Positions 37,492-45,680 are shown, counted from the stretch's first letter. The stretch: 64,000 nucleotides of DNA from Guptibacillus hwajinpoensis (GCF_001039475.1 NZ_LELK01000001.1:1319606-1383605), one strand, 5' to 3'. Program-made: numbers and translations. The notes: generated from the letters alone by a model not told the origin.

Positions 37492-38118
37492 TTATCTCGT
37501 TTGATCCTCGGTTTGATGCTTCCTAGGACGTTGATTCAGTTTATATTCAATCATTTTCCCCGCTCCCCAGAGAAGGAAAATCGCAACCAATATCAGAATC
37601 ATTTCTAATGGGCGATGAATTAAAGCAAACACATCATGTCCAATAAATGACACGATCGAGATCATAACCATTTTACCAAGCAACACAGCTAACACAAAAC
37701 TTCGAATGCTCATATTGGATAACCCTGCTACCACGTTAATTAAGGCAGAAGGAGTAAACGGAAAGCAAAGAAGAAGAAAAACCATTCCAAAACCATGTCG
37801 CTCAATCCATCGCAACGTTTTCTCGATTTTGGCATGTTTTGTAACCACACGCATAAATCGTTGTCTAGCCAATTTTCTGACTACAACAAATACAATTAAT
37901 GCACCAAGAGATGCACCGATCCAAGACAATAATGATCCATACCAGAATCCGTAAGCAGCTGCATTACCAGCTACAAAAAGAAACAAAGGCAATATAGGGA
38001 TGACAGCTTCAAACATAGGTAGCAATATACCAGGTAATGGACCAAGAGCTCTATACTGGCTAAGCCATGTTTTTATTGTTTCTTCATTCATCAAATCTTT
38101 GATCATTTCCCATTCCAT
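37492..38118 (-). CDS. yhjE: TVP38/TMEM64-family membrane protein (YhjE-like)
   Basis: This 208-aa protein has about five or six hydrophobic segments. The VTT/SNARE-associated domain signature FLFVAGNAAAYGFWYGSLLSW..GASLGALIVFVVVRKL lies in the N-terminal half, and a conserved FPFTPSALINVVAGLSNM in the middle. YhjE of B. subtilis (about 207 aa) lies near addBA, as here. Proteins of this fold are lipid-related or transport-related; the substrate is unknown. Confidence 0.8.
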   Translation of the reverse strand: MEWEMIKDLMNEETIKTWLSQYRALGPLPGILLPMFEAVIPILPLFLFVAGNAAAYGFWYGSLLSWIGASLGALIVFVVVRKLARQRFMRVVTKHAKIEKTLRWIERHGFGMVFLLLCFPFTPSALINVVAGLSNMSIRSFVLAVLLGKMVMISIVSFIGHDVFALIHRPLEMILILVAIFLLWGAGKMIEYKLNQRPRKHQTEDQTR

Positions 38119-38220
38119 ATGGGATTCAACCTCGTTTCATGGTGCCTACGTCAGAATGACAGCACAAAATGCTTATTGCTATTATTAAATCATAAAGTTA
38201 TTCAGTAAGAAAGCTCTCTT

Positions 38221-38685
38221 TTAGTTCATGAGTGCTTTATAAACTTCCTCATCCAGCTCTTCTGCTTTCTTCTTGTTATAGGTTTTCTCATATTCTGGCT
38301 CGGTCGTAATCTTTGCTCCCCAGAACATCGATTCCATCACCTGATCAATCTCAACATTGATTTTAGCTAATTTTAACGATACCCCTGCCATTGCTTCCTC
38401 TAAGATTGTTGCCTGTCCTTGAATTGAATAAACTGATTCTAATCCTATGACAGTCAATACAACACCAGAATGTTTTTTGACGTTCTGAACGGTTCTAGAG
38501 TTAGTCGTAACGGAGAAGCGAATGTTTCCTTTATCAACACTTTTCACCCATGATATCGCTGAGACATTAGGTGTATCACTCTCATGATCAATAGTAGCGA
38601 GCATTACAAGCTTTTCACCCTCCAAAAATGTAACCAATTCATCAGTTAACTGTGTCATCATGTCTTTTTTCGCCAAACGTCTCAT
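38221..38685 (-). CDS. Pyridoxamine 5'-phosphate oxidase-like FMN-binding protein
   Basis: About 150 aa, with the split-barrel pattern LVMLATIDHESDTPNVSAISWV, NIRFSVTTNSRTVQNVKKHSGVVLTVIG and a helical tail. The family binds flavin or heme and many members lack known substrates. The start is uncertain: ATG 38685 has GAAAGG directly abutting it, whereas TTG 38676 would have it at a better spacing. Monocistronic by layout. Confidence 0.7.
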   Translation of the reverse strand: MRRLAKKDMMTQLTDELVTFLEGEKLVMLATIDHESDTPNVSAISWVKSVDKGNIRFSVTTNSRTVQNVKKHSGVVLTVIGLESVYSIQGQATILEEAMAGVSLKLAKINVEIDQVMESMFWGAKITTEPEYEKTYNKKKAEELDEEVYKALMN

Positions 38686-38786
38686 CCTTTCAGAACTATT
38701 CTCTACTCTTTCCTAAAAGATTACCACGAATACCGCATAATGGAAACGCTCTACTATAGCTAACAGTCTACAAGAAGTTAGACACA

Positions 38787-38860
38787 AAAAAACCGCACTC
38801 ATTGAGCACGGTTCATAGGGGGAAAATCACTATCAAACTTACTTAGGGGGTTTGATAGTA
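38787..38860 (-). terminator. Terminator region with two hairpins
   Basis: ACTATCAAAC / GTTTGATAGT (38831-38860 area) is followed on the minus strand by CCGTGCTC..GAGTGCGG and TTTTTTTG. It serves the gene at 38938-39453. Confidence 0.65.
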
Positions 38861-38937
38861 ACTATTCCCGATCAACCAGAAACCAAACTTCAAATTTAAA
38901 GAAATTCGGACTTATTTTTATCTGTTTTAGATTAGCA

Positions 38938-39453
38938 TTACAATTCAACAGGTATACGGAAAACAAAAACTTCTTCTTTATCTTTTAATATAATTGGAAC
39001 TTTCACTTCAATCTGGTATACACCTGTCTTTAACTGTTCGGTTGTTAGTGTATCGCCTTCAATAATGTCATCTTTTGATACCCTCTTCTCTGTTGAGGGA
39101 ACTTGTGAAGAATAAGGAATAATGACTTGGTCGTTTTCTTGATTCGTAATTTGATAATCTAGTAGAGCATCTTCAACAACCTTAATTTCTTCCTTTTCTT
39201 CTCCTTGATACTTAATCTTAGCTGTTAAACTAATCGAACCGTTATCTTTCAGTTTGCTATTCACCAATGCTCCGAATGGAATTTTCGGCTGTGTTTCAGA
39301 TCTAGAAACAACATCTTTTTGATTTTCGCTAAGTAAATACTCACTCGTATTCATCTTCCGATCACTAAATAGAACATTAGCAGCTCCTACGATTATGAAA
39401 GCAACAAAAAATAGAATAATGAGCTTCGAGCTGTTAAACTTTATCTTCTTCAT
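38938..39453 (-). CDS. Membrane-anchored extracellular protein of unknown function
   Basis: This 171-aa protein has one N-terminal hydrophobic segment (LIILFFVAFIIVGAANVLF) and a beta-rich exterior (GSISLTAKIKYQGEEKEEIKVV, TGVYQIEVKVPIIL), suggesting a single Ig-like domain. There is no lipobox. Ribosome site GGAAGGATGTCACC. No family recognised. Confidence 0.7.
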   Translation of the reverse strand: MKKIKFNSSKLIILFFVAFIIVGAANVLFSDRKMNTSEYLLSENQKDVVSRSETQPKIPFGALVNSKLKDNGSISLTAKIKYQGEEKEEIKVVEDALLDYQITNQENDQVIIPYSSQVPSTEKRVSKDDIIEGDTLTTEQLKTGVYQIEVKVPIILKDKEEVFVFRIPVEL

Positions 39454-39561
39454 GGTGACATCCTTCCCAATATACTCAATGCCAACATTATATCATTTCC
39501 ACATCGCAATGATATGGAAATTTCCCAACCATTTGTTGACGTTTGATACACTTATTAAAAG

Positions 39562-39719
39562 GGCTTAATTCATAGAAGTTGTTACTATTAGAGTAGTTGA
39601 TTTCCGCTCCAGGATGCTCGCTTTCCGTGGGGCGGGCATCCTTACGCTTCAATCACCTTTGATATGTTAATTTAATAGTAAAACTTTTGCTGAAACAAAT
39701 AACCTTTTAGAAAAAAGCC
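39562..39719 (+). repeat. Family A repeat, copy A7 (internally deleted)
   Basis: It contains TTTCCGCTCCAGGATGCTCG, TTTCCGTGGGGCGGG and a CCTTTTAGAAAAAAGCCT right end; the second half of the core is missing. Confidence 0.75.
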
Positions 39720-39752
39720 TATTAAAAAGAAGTTAGGAAAGGATGTTAACGG

Positions 39753-39845
39753 ATGTCTTTCATTATGGATGTACTCTATGGTGTCGGGATTGTTTTTCTA
39801 TTAATAGTAGGTTTATATTTTGTTGATCTGTTTAGAAAAAAATAA
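39753..39845 (+). CDS. Small single-pass membrane peptide
   Basis: A 30-aa frame begins MSFIMDVLYGVGIVFLLIVG and ends YFVDLFRKK, a single hydrophobic span with a basic cytosolic tail. AGGAAAGGATG lies upstream at about eight bases. The stop is one base from the convergent stop of the next gene. Size, topology and ribosome site support a real small membrane protein, but there is no homology claim. Confidence 0.5.
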   Translation: MSFIMDVLYGVGIVFLLIVGLYFVDLFRKK

Positions 39846-39846
39846 C

Positions 39847-40065
39847 TTATGCATTCGGCCCAGCTTTGTATACAACAGATGGTGAAGGATCAATTACTGA
39901 TGCATCATACTCTTGTTTCACAGTACCCTGTGGCATGTTCTTAATCATACGAACAAGCTCTTCTTCATCAGGATTGTACCCCTTCCCAGATAAATACTCC
40001 ATGATTTCTCTCGTTGTAACCGGTTCCTCAACATTCTTTAAAAAACTTAAAATTTCATTCTGCAT
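39847..40065 (-). CDS. Small winged-helix-like protein of unknown function
   Basis: This 72-aa cytosolic protein reads MQNEILSFLKNVEEPVTTRE and then IMEYLSGKGYNPDEEELVR, a helix-turn-helix pattern of the kind used to test for subunit or DNA binding. ATG 40065 follows AAAGGAGAATTCGT; the frame reaches 40086 without a better start. No family assigned. Confidence 0.65.
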   Translation of the reverse strand: MQNEILSFLKNVEEPVTTREIMEYLSGKGYNPDEEELVRMIKNMPQGTVKQEYDASVIDPSPSVVYKAGPNA

Positions 40066-40232
40066 ACGAATTCTCCTTTCAGGCAAAGTAATTTGTCTAC
40101 ATTTATTCCTTACCCTCCAGAAGAGATTATAATCGTGAAGAATATCACGGTCTTTCCAAGCTTTAGAAAGTCCGCTAAACTTAAATGGAGGACAAGATTA
40201 AGTAAAGTGAATTAAGAAAGGGGTAAAATAGA

Positions 40233-40685
40233 GTGCGAGGAAGTTTATTATCACTAACCATTCTTTTCGTTCTGCTTGCAGGTTGCGGAAACAATTCTCC
40301 AGAATCATCTTCAAATGAATCAAATGGGGGTCAAAAAATGAAGAAAGAGCTTTCCTTTGAAACAGTGAGCATGCAAAATGCACCTAAAGATATTCAAGCT
40401 ACGGTTCAACAAAAATGGCTTGAGAAATCAACTTTTACAGTACCGTCTGGAGACGATCTTTATATTATAATTACGAGAGGCGAAATGCCAACTGGCGGAT
40501 ATTCTGTCCACGTCGATAGTATCGTAGAAGAAGAAAATCAGCTTACTGTCTCCTATTACTACACCGATCCTAAAAAGGGTGACATGGTCACACAGGCGAT
40601 TACAAAACCAATCGTCATTACTCGTATTGAGCTAACAAACGCTCGAGTTAATTTTAAAGAAATTCAAAAAAGCGCTGCTGAATAA
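40233..40685 (+). CDS. Lipoprotein with PrcB-C-like domain
   Basis: This 150-aa protein starts at GTG 40233 (GAAAGGGG upstream) and has a lipoprotein signal with lipobox LLAGC. An Asn/Ser-rich spacer follows, then a domain resembling the C-terminal domain of PrcB (TRGEMPTGGYSVHVDSIVEE..TVSYYYTDPKKGDMVTQAITKP). PrcB belongs to an outer-surface protease complex in spirochaetes; in Bacilli the domain occurs in small lipoproteins of unknown role. Confidence 0.72.
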   Translation: MRGSLLSLTILFVLLAGCGNNSPESSSNESNGGQKMKKELSFETVSMQNAPKDIQATVQQKWLEKSTFTVPSGDDLYIIITRGEMPTGGYSVHVDSIVEEENQLTVSYYYTDPKKGDMVTQAITKPIVITRIELTNARVNFKEIQKSAAE

Positions 40686-40737
40686 AGCCAATCTACAAAT
40701 CCCTTACGATAGCAATAACCTTTTAGAATAGAACGTA

Positions 40738-40900
40738 GTGAACTACTCCCACCACTTACCACCCTTGCGGGTTGCTTGAAGTGGGGGCTTCTTGGGTAAT
40801 CGCCACTTTTGGTAGCTGACGAAATGGACCAAGCTAACCCTCTTGTTCCAAGAGTTTGTATCTCTTATTATTTAGGCACTTGCTAATAAGCGAATGCCCT
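40738..40900 (-). ncRNA. Probable omega (reRNA) guide RNA scaffold of the TnpB element
   Basis: The 3' end of tnpB plus the right end of the element, the place where TnpB guide RNAs are encoded. On the minus strand a large hairpin is formed by CCCCCACTT..AAGTGGTGGG with an inner ACCCGCAAGGGT. The guide would be the flanking bases after AGTAGTTCAC, reading into TACGTTCTATTC. Boundaries are estimated. Confidence 0.45.
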
Positions 40901-41984
40901 CTTTTTTAATATTGAGTGCTGAATTGTAATCCCTATCAAGATTTAGACCGCATGAACAAGCATATGTTCGAATGTTCATAGGCATCGGTTGGGTATTTCC
41001 ACAATTAGAACAAGTTTTAGTAGAAGGAAACCATTTATCTATTTTGATAAGCTGCTTCCCTTGTTCATTCAGTTTGTATTGTAAGAAAGAAGTGAACATT
41101 CCCCAACCATTATCAGCTACACTTTTGCCGAACTTTAGTGCTTGTGACATCCCTTTCATGTCTAGGTCTTCAATTACAACCGCATCATAAAATGTGACCA
41201 ATTCTTTAGACTTGTGGTGCAGAAAATTCTTTCTTTGATTGGCGACTTTTTCTTGGATTTTGGCAACCTTGATGCGTTGTTTGTTCCAATTCGAAGAACC
41301 TTTCTTTTTTCGGGAAAGTTTGCGTTGCTCTTTGGCTAGTTTATCAAGCATTTGTCGATAGAACTTAGGGTAATTGGCTTTCTCACCCTCGCTATCAACA
41401 AACAACCCATCCATTGCAAAGTCTAATCCAACTATTTCTTTGGTTTCTTTGGTTTCGATTTCATTCTCATATTCTGTCAGAATAGAAATATAGTATTTTC
41501 CTGATGCAGTCATAGAAAGGGTGCAAGATTTAATAATGTATTCAGAAGGAATTTCTCGATGTTGTTTTATTTTGACCTTTTTAAGTTTGGGTAACTTGAT
41601 ATGACCATCCAACAGCTCGATATTACCGTTTACGACATTTGTTGTGTAGCTTTGTTTGTGTCGCTTGCTTTTGAATTTTGGGAACTTGGCATTCCCCTTG
41701 AAAAATGCTTTATACGCCTTATCTAGATTTAGTTGTGCGTTTGCCAACGCTAGTGAGTCTACTTCCTTTAGCCATTCATACTCTTTTTTGTACTTGGCTG
41801 GGGTGGGGTGTTTTACTGATTTCAATGATTCTTTATCATCTTTTAGTGTTTCGTAGGTTTCTTTTCGTTCAGCTAACATTTTGTTGTAGACAAAACGAAC
41901 ACAACCAAAGGTTTTACGGATAATCAAAGACTGTTCCTTTGTTGGGTACAAACGAAATTTATACGCTTTGTTTTGTTTAGCCAT
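40872..41984 (-). CDS. tnpB: RNA-guided endonuclease TnpB (IS200/IS605 family)
   Basis: The 370-aa protein has an N-terminal YKFRLYPTKEQ segment and a split RuvC domain with Asp in VGLDFAMDGLF (about 193), Glu in VIEDLDMKGM (about 272) and Asp in LDRDYNSALNI (about 352). A zinc ribbon CSNCGN..CSCG lies between the last two. All catalytic positions appear present, so it may be active. Starts 12 bases after the tnpA remnant stop, as in tnpA-tnpB elements. Ribosome site TGAGGTGATTTGAT. Confidence 0.93.
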   Translation of the reverse strand: MAKQNKAYKFRLYPTKEQSLIIRKTFGCVRFVYNKMLAERKETYETLKDDKESLKSVKHPTPAKYKKEYEWLKEVDSLALANAQLNLDKAYKAFFKGNAKFPKFKSKRHKQSYTTNVVNGNIELLDGHIKLPKLKKVKIKQHREIPSEYIIKSCTLSMTASGKYYISILTEYENEIETKETKEIVGLDFAMDGLFVDSEGEKANYPKFYRQMLDKLAKEQRKLSRKKKGSSNWNKQRIKVAKIQEKVANQRKNFLHHKSKELVTFYDAVVIEDLDMKGMSQALKFGKSVADNGWGMFTSFLQYKLNEQGKQLIKIDKWFPSTKTCSNCGNTQPMPMNIRTYACSCGLNLDRDYNSALNIKKEGIRLLASA

Positions 41985-41995
41985 ATCAAATCACC

Positions 41996-42112
41996 TCACT
42001 TTATCCCTTGATTTTCGATGTATTTTTTAACCACCTCAATAGGCGAACCACCAGTGGTCAACAAACAAAAACTTCTTGACCAAAATTTATACCACATTGA
42101 GATAAAAGGCAG
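41996..42112 (-). pseudogene. tnpA: Remnant of IS200-type transposase TnpA (C-terminus only)
   Basis: About 38 codons on the minus strand read KFLPFISMWYKFWSRS, FCLLTTGGSPIEVV and KKYIENQGIK, then stop. This is the usual C-terminal helix region of Y1 transposases. The upstream HUH motif and the rest of the gene are absent. The element cannot move by itself. Confidence 0.75.
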
Positions 42113-42213
42113 AAACTTTTGGGCTATTGCCCAACCGAAATTCATCTCCCCCTTACCGTTGGGCTACGCCCTTCACACGCTTGAAGAGGGAGACTTCTTT
42201 CGGAAGTTCGTTA

Positions 42214-42254
42214 AAAAAAGGAACCTCTCAATACTTCGAGACGTTCCTTTTATG
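42214..42254 (-). terminator. Terminator of the 46-aa membrane peptide gene
   Basis: AAAGGAACGTCTCG pairs with GAGAGGTTCCTTT, and TTTTTTAAC follows on the minus strand. Confidence 0.7.
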
Positions 42255-42256
42255 CA

Positions 42257-42397
42257 TCAAATGACAATGGATAATAATGAGATTATAGCTCCTAGACCAG
42301 CGATCGAATAATTAAAAAGGCGATTGTTTTCAGACCAATTCGTTTCAGCGTTGAATTTTTCAAGAGCAAGCATGCGATAGCTCGTCTCGCTTTTCAC
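42257..42397 (-). CDS. Small membrane protein (46 aa)
   Basis: GTG 42397 is preceded by AAAGGAGTGTTGAGA. The frame opens with a charged stretch (KSETSYRMLALEKFNAE) and ends with one hydrophobic span (YSIAGLGAIISLLSIVI), then stop. Its own terminator follows, and a cre-like site lies upstream at 42445. The three signals together make this a likely real gene. No family recognised. Confidence 0.6.
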   Translation of the reverse strand: MKSETSYRMLALEKFNAETNWSENNRLFNYSIAGLGAIISLLSIVI

Positions 42398-42444
42398 TCT
42401 CAACACTCCTTTATTGGATTATTCAAACCCTATCTTTCTGTAAT

Positions 42445-42458
42445 TGTAAGCGCTTTCT
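42445..42458 (-). promoter_or_regulatory. cre-like CcpA site
   Basis: TGTAAGCGCTTTCT matches the cre consensus TGWAANCGNTNWCA at 13 of 14 positions. It lies about 50 bases upstream of the 46-aa membrane peptide gene. Confidence 0.5.
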
Positions 42459-42482
42459 TGTTTGGTGTAAAGTAATTCCCAC

Positions 42483-42508
42483 AAAAAAGGCGCTGCTTTA
42501 GCGCTCTC
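42483..42508 (-). terminator. Intrinsic terminator of the PAS histidine kinase gene
   Basis: GAGCGCTAAAGCAGCGCC hairpin followed by TTTTTTGTG on the minus strand; it overlaps the stop codon. Confidence 0.75.
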
Positions 42509-44363
42509 GAAACTTTTTTTCATTTGGTAAGGTTATTGTCACTACCGTTCCGCTTCCTTCCTTACTATCAATGGAAAATGTGCCTTGATGATTCTGAACA
42601 ATTCGGCGACAAATCATCAATCCAAGACCGTTTCCTTTTTTCTTTGTTGTATAGAAGGGCTCTCCTAAATGCGATAATTGGTGTTCAGGGATTCCAGGCC
42701 CATTGTCACGAATTTCAATCATCACTTCATCATTTGTTGAGTACAATGAAATAGTGATTTCACCGCCGTCCGGCATTGCTTCAATGCCATTCTTAATAAT
42801 ATTAATTAGAACTTGTTTAATTTGATTTTCGCTACATGTGATTTCTCTTAGATCATGAATCACTCTCGTATAGATTTGAACGTTATTTAAAATAGCTTGT
42901 GTTTCAATAAGAGTACAAACATTCGCAATGAGATCCTGAATATTTGTTACTTCATACGTGACGGCTTGTGGCCTAGCGAGTACCATAAATTCATTGACGA
43001 TCATATTAATTCGATCAAGCTCAGATAACATGATTTCGATGAATTCTTGATCATTTTCATCTGTATGCCTCGACTTTAATATTTGCGTGAAACCTTTCAG
43101 AGAAGTTAAGGGGTTTCGAATTTCGTGTGCAACACCAGCAGCAAGCTCACCAATAACCGATAGTTTATCTGACGTTCGAAGAAGTTCTTCTGCCTGTTTT
43201 CGATCAGTTATGTCTTTCCGAATATATACATATTGGTATGGTACTCCAACTTCATTAAGAAATGGAACGATGGTCGTATCAACCCAAAAATCCTTCCCTT
43301 CTTTCGTTATGTTACTAATTTCACCCTTCCATACATCACCCGAATGAATCGTACTTCGCATATCATCAAAAAATGATGGCGGGTGATACCCGGAGTCGAG
43401 TATAAGATGGTCTCTGCCGAGCAACTCTTCTTTTGTATATCCTGTAATCTCGCAAAATTTATCATTTACAGAAGTGATTTTGCCTTCCTCATCCGTGACA
43501 GAAACCAGAGCACTCTCATCAAGCGCATACTTCAGATCCTTTAACTGTTTTAAAGTATTCTGTAATTCTCTCTCTGCTCGTTTTTTTTCAGTAATGTCTC
43601 TTGATACAACGACGAGCATTCGCTCACCGTGGACGCCAAATGGAATTACAGTAGCTCGGTCTTCAAGTGTGATCCAGGTACCATTAGCATGTTTTCTTCT
43701 AAATTCAACCACTTGTGGGTATGAACTAGTTTTTTGTAATAAATTCGCGACAAGTTTCTCATCATCAGGATGTACGTCCAACATAATTGAACTTCCAGTA
43801 TAATAATCAGGCGGATATCCTAAAATGTTCTGATGAGAAGGTGATGCATATGTAACTAGATCTCTCTCAACATTAACTAGACTTATTAATTCAGAAGTAT
43901 GTTCAGCGATCAATCTATATTTTTCTTGGCTTTCCCTAAGCGCAAGTTCATTTTGTCTTTCATCTGTAAGGTCCCTCACAAGAGAAAAAACACCTTCAAT
44001 CTTATTCTCAATATAGATGGGAATATTGACTAACTCAACATCAAATGGAACTCCTTCATAGTTAAGAAAAGTCGTCTGAAGATGCGTTACATGTCCTTCA
44101 GTTGTAAGGTGAAATGATTTGGATACGCGTTCTTTCTCTGTCTGGAGAATAAACCTTGAATAATGCTTACTGATCACATCTTCTCTTTTTACTTTAGAAA
44201 GCTTATGACCGAAGTCATTTAGGTCCGTTACATGTCCTTTAAGATCTAGTGAATACATCACGCCAGGATAATGGACAAATAGCGATTCAAACTTTTGATA
44301 TTGTCTATACAGTTGATTATATTCGTGTTTACCGATAACGATCGTATCTGAATGATTCACCAT
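42498..44363 (-). CDS. Multi-PAS sporulation-type histidine kinase (KinA/KinE-like)
   Basis: This 621-aa protein has three PAS domains (about 20-150, 150-270, 275-395) ending in DITDRKQAEELL, then a HisKA domain with the phospho-acceptor in AAGVAHEIRNPLTSLKGF near residue 412. The ATPase domain shows N box QVLINIIKNGIEAMPDGG, DNGPGIPEH and GNGLGLMICRRI. No membrane segment. It resembles the cytosolic kinases that feed the Spo0A phosphorelay. ATG 44363 follows GGGGGGAGGAATA; the 28-codon upstream extension has no ribosome site. No response regulator nearby, as usual for orphan sporulation kinases. Confidence 0.85.
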   Translation of the reverse strand: MVNHSDTIVIGKHEYNQLYRQYQKFESLFVHYPGVMYSLDLKGHVTDLNDFGHKLSKVKREDVISKHYSRFILQTEKERVSKSFHLTTEGHVTHLQTTFLNYEGVPFDVELVNIPIYIENKIEGVFSLVRDLTDERQNELALRESQEKYRLIAEHTSELISLVNVERDLVTYASPSHQNILGYPPDYYTGSSIMLDVHPDDEKLVANLLQKTSSYPQVVEFRRKHANGTWITLEDRATVIPFGVHGERMLVVVSRDITEKKRAERELQNTLKQLKDLKYALDESALVSVTDEEGKITSVNDKFCEITGYTKEELLGRDHLILDSGYHPPSFFDDMRSTIHSGDVWKGEISNITKEGKDFWVDTTIVPFLNEVGVPYQYVYIRKDITDRKQAEELLRTSDKLSVIGELAAGVAHEIRNPLTSLKGFTQILKSRHTDENDQEFIEIMLSELDRINMIVNEFMVLARPQAVTYEVTNIQDLIANVCTLIETQAILNNVQIYTRVIHDLREITCSENQIKQVLINIIKNGIEAMPDGGEITISLYSTNDEVMIEIRDNGPGIPEHQLSHLGEPFYTTKKKGNGLGLMICRRIVQNHQGTFSIDSKEGSGTVVTITLPNEKKFRER

Positions 44364-44465
44364 TATTCCTCCCCCCTGAGCATGAAAAATCCATATATCA
44401 TGTAACTTTTCGACTCTACTGTTCATTATCCCTTCTCTATTCTCCATAAAGTTACGAAATCCAAC

Positions 44466-44490
44466 AAAAAAAGCCGTCTTTAACGGCTAT
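44466..44490 (-). terminator. Intrinsic terminator of the 71-aa gene
   Basis: AGCCGTTAAAGACGGCT followed by TTTTTTTG on the minus strand. Confidence 0.85.
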
Positions 44491-44503
44491 TCACTTTCCT
44501 AAT

Positions 44504-44719
44504 CTAATCAGTTTCATTTCTCCATTCCTCTTCATTCCGGATTGCATATTCAAGCCAGTCCTCATTTCCATTATAGTCAGAATCATTCCACTCTCTAAAA
44601 TGAACAATTGATTGAAAGACCTCGCCTTGAATAGACTCTATAAGCTGATTTCGTTTAGGATGTTCTTCTATCCATTCAAACAACTCTTTTGTGAGAATTG
44701 CTTTAAGATCAATTTTCAT
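44504..44719 (-). CDS. Small acidic hypothetical protein
   Basis: 71 aa, cytosolic, acidic (MKIDLKAILTKELFEWIEE, DWLEYAIRNEEEWRNETD). Ribosome site GAAGGAGGAAACCTT. It lies 51 bp downstream of the Spo0E-like gene and may be cotranscribed with it, with a terminator after it. Family not recognised. Confidence 0.65.
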   Translation of the reverse strand: MKIDLKAILTKELFEWIEEHPKRNQLIESIQGEVFQSIVHFREWNDSDYNGNEDWLEYAIRNEEEWRNETD

Positions 44720-44770
44720 AAGGTTTCCTCCTTCACTTCACAAACACAGGAAGAAAAACAGAATCCAGTT

Positions 44771-44926
44771 TCATAGTACTCTTTCATTATGATGCTTCGT
44801 TTGCATTAAGGCATTTAGTAACCGGTCTAGCTCCTGACTACAGCGAATGGTTTTCTCTGATGCAAATCCGTAACGTCCTGCTATATCAAACATTTCTTTA
44901 CGCTTCTTTTCAATTGCATCATACAT
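44771..44926 (-). CDS. Spo0E-like aspartyl-phosphate phosphatase
   Basis: This 51-aa protein on the minus strand begins MYDAIEKKRKEMFDIAGRYG and continues to CSQELDRLLNALMQ. The SQELD motif followed by a leucine-rich helix is the signature of the Spo0E family, small two-helix phosphatases that dephosphorylate Spo0A. GAGGAGGAATGAGA precedes the ATG. Its position one gene upstream of a sporulation-type histidine kinase supports a phosphorelay role. The rest of the gap to 45182 contains nothing I recognise. Confidence 0.82.
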   Translation of the reverse strand: MYDAIEKKRKEMFDIAGRYGFASEKTIRCSQELDRLLNALMQTKHHNERVL

Positions 44927-45182
44927 TCTCATTCCTCCTCATACCAATACATAACCATTATGCCCATTTTCAGAAGAAATCAAAACGTTTTCGACGAAAC
45001 TTCTCATTCTACAGCAGAAGTAGCAATAAGTAGACATTTTTCTTGCTATGATATGGAGGTATGATATTAGTCAATCGCTGGATACCGCCCTTTAATTCCT
45101 TCGTGTATTATACTTCTCTTATTCCCTTTTTCTCAAGATTTAACACATGTTTTACCCAATAGAGGCTAATCATTCTTCACTT

Positions 45183-45656
45183 CTACTTTATCATTACTTC
45201 AAAAGAAACTTCACTGCTTGTTGTTCTGTTAACGAAAGAGCGATGGGATTTAAATCCTTCTCGTTCATATACCTTTCGTGCTCTATCGTTAAACGAGGCA
45301 ACAGTAAGTCGAAAATCCTTTGCACCGAATCGTTCCGCTGCATAGTGAAGCCCCGTTTGAAGAAACAGTCTACCATTTCCCTTTCCAGTCTCATTCGGTC
45401 GAATACCGAGACCAATATCAAGGCGCTCTTCTTCATATACACCTGCATTAACTCCTGAAGGAACACGAGCCGATTGACCAAAACAAAAGTATCCGAACAA
45501 ATTCTCCTCATTCCACACTGACACATATGATCCATCCATTAATTCTTCTAGCACTTCATTGTCCTCTGAGAAACTATAAAGTGAATAAGGCTCTTGATAT
45601 GTCCAAGTTTGAATTTCTTTTGCCGTTTCTAGAGTCATAGGTTGAATATGATACAT
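45183..45656 (-). CDS. GNAT-family N-acetyltransferase
   Basis: The 157-aa protein has the GNAT fold: the acetyl-CoA motif LGIRPNETGKGNGRLFLQTGL near 80-100 (Q/RxxGxG/A form) and VASFNDRARKVYEREGFKSH near the C-terminus. The opening YHIQPMTLETAKEIQTWTYQEPYSL resembles YkkB/ribosomal-type GNATs. Ribosome site AAAGGAGAGTAGAAAT. Substrate unknown. Confidence 0.85.
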   Translation of the reverse strand: MYHIQPMTLETAKEIQTWTYQEPYSLYSFSEDNEVLEELMDGSYVSVWNEENLFGYFCFGQSARVPSGVNAGVYEEERLDIGLGIRPNETGKGNGRLFLQTGLHYAAERFGAKDFRLTVASFNDRARKVYEREGFKSHRSFVNRTTSSEVSFEVMIK

Positions 45657-45680
45657 ATTTCTACTCTCCTTTATTCTAAA

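Larger units (their letters stand above)
40738..42212 (-). mobile_element. Decayed IS200/IS605-family element (tnpB intact, tnpA remnant)
   Basis: It contains tnpB, the last codons of a tnpA gene, a right-end hairpin at 40749-40788 and a left-side inverted structure (CCGAAATTC..CTCCC with GGGAG..CTTTCGG, 42128-42202). Just outside the left structure on the minus strand is TTTTTTTAAC, a plausible TAM-like flank. Outside the right end lies TTTTAGAATAG, resembling a family A repeat terminus. The left boundary is uncertain. Confidence 0.65.

Noticed and set aside
42018..42311. 97-codon plus-strand frame next to tnpB
   Set aside because: It reads the antisense of the tnpA remnant and the left-end hairpin, and has no ribosome site.
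45063..45167. Short plus-strand frame starting ATGATATTAGTC after GGAGGT
   Set aside because: The ribosome site is only one or two bases from the ATG and the product looks random.
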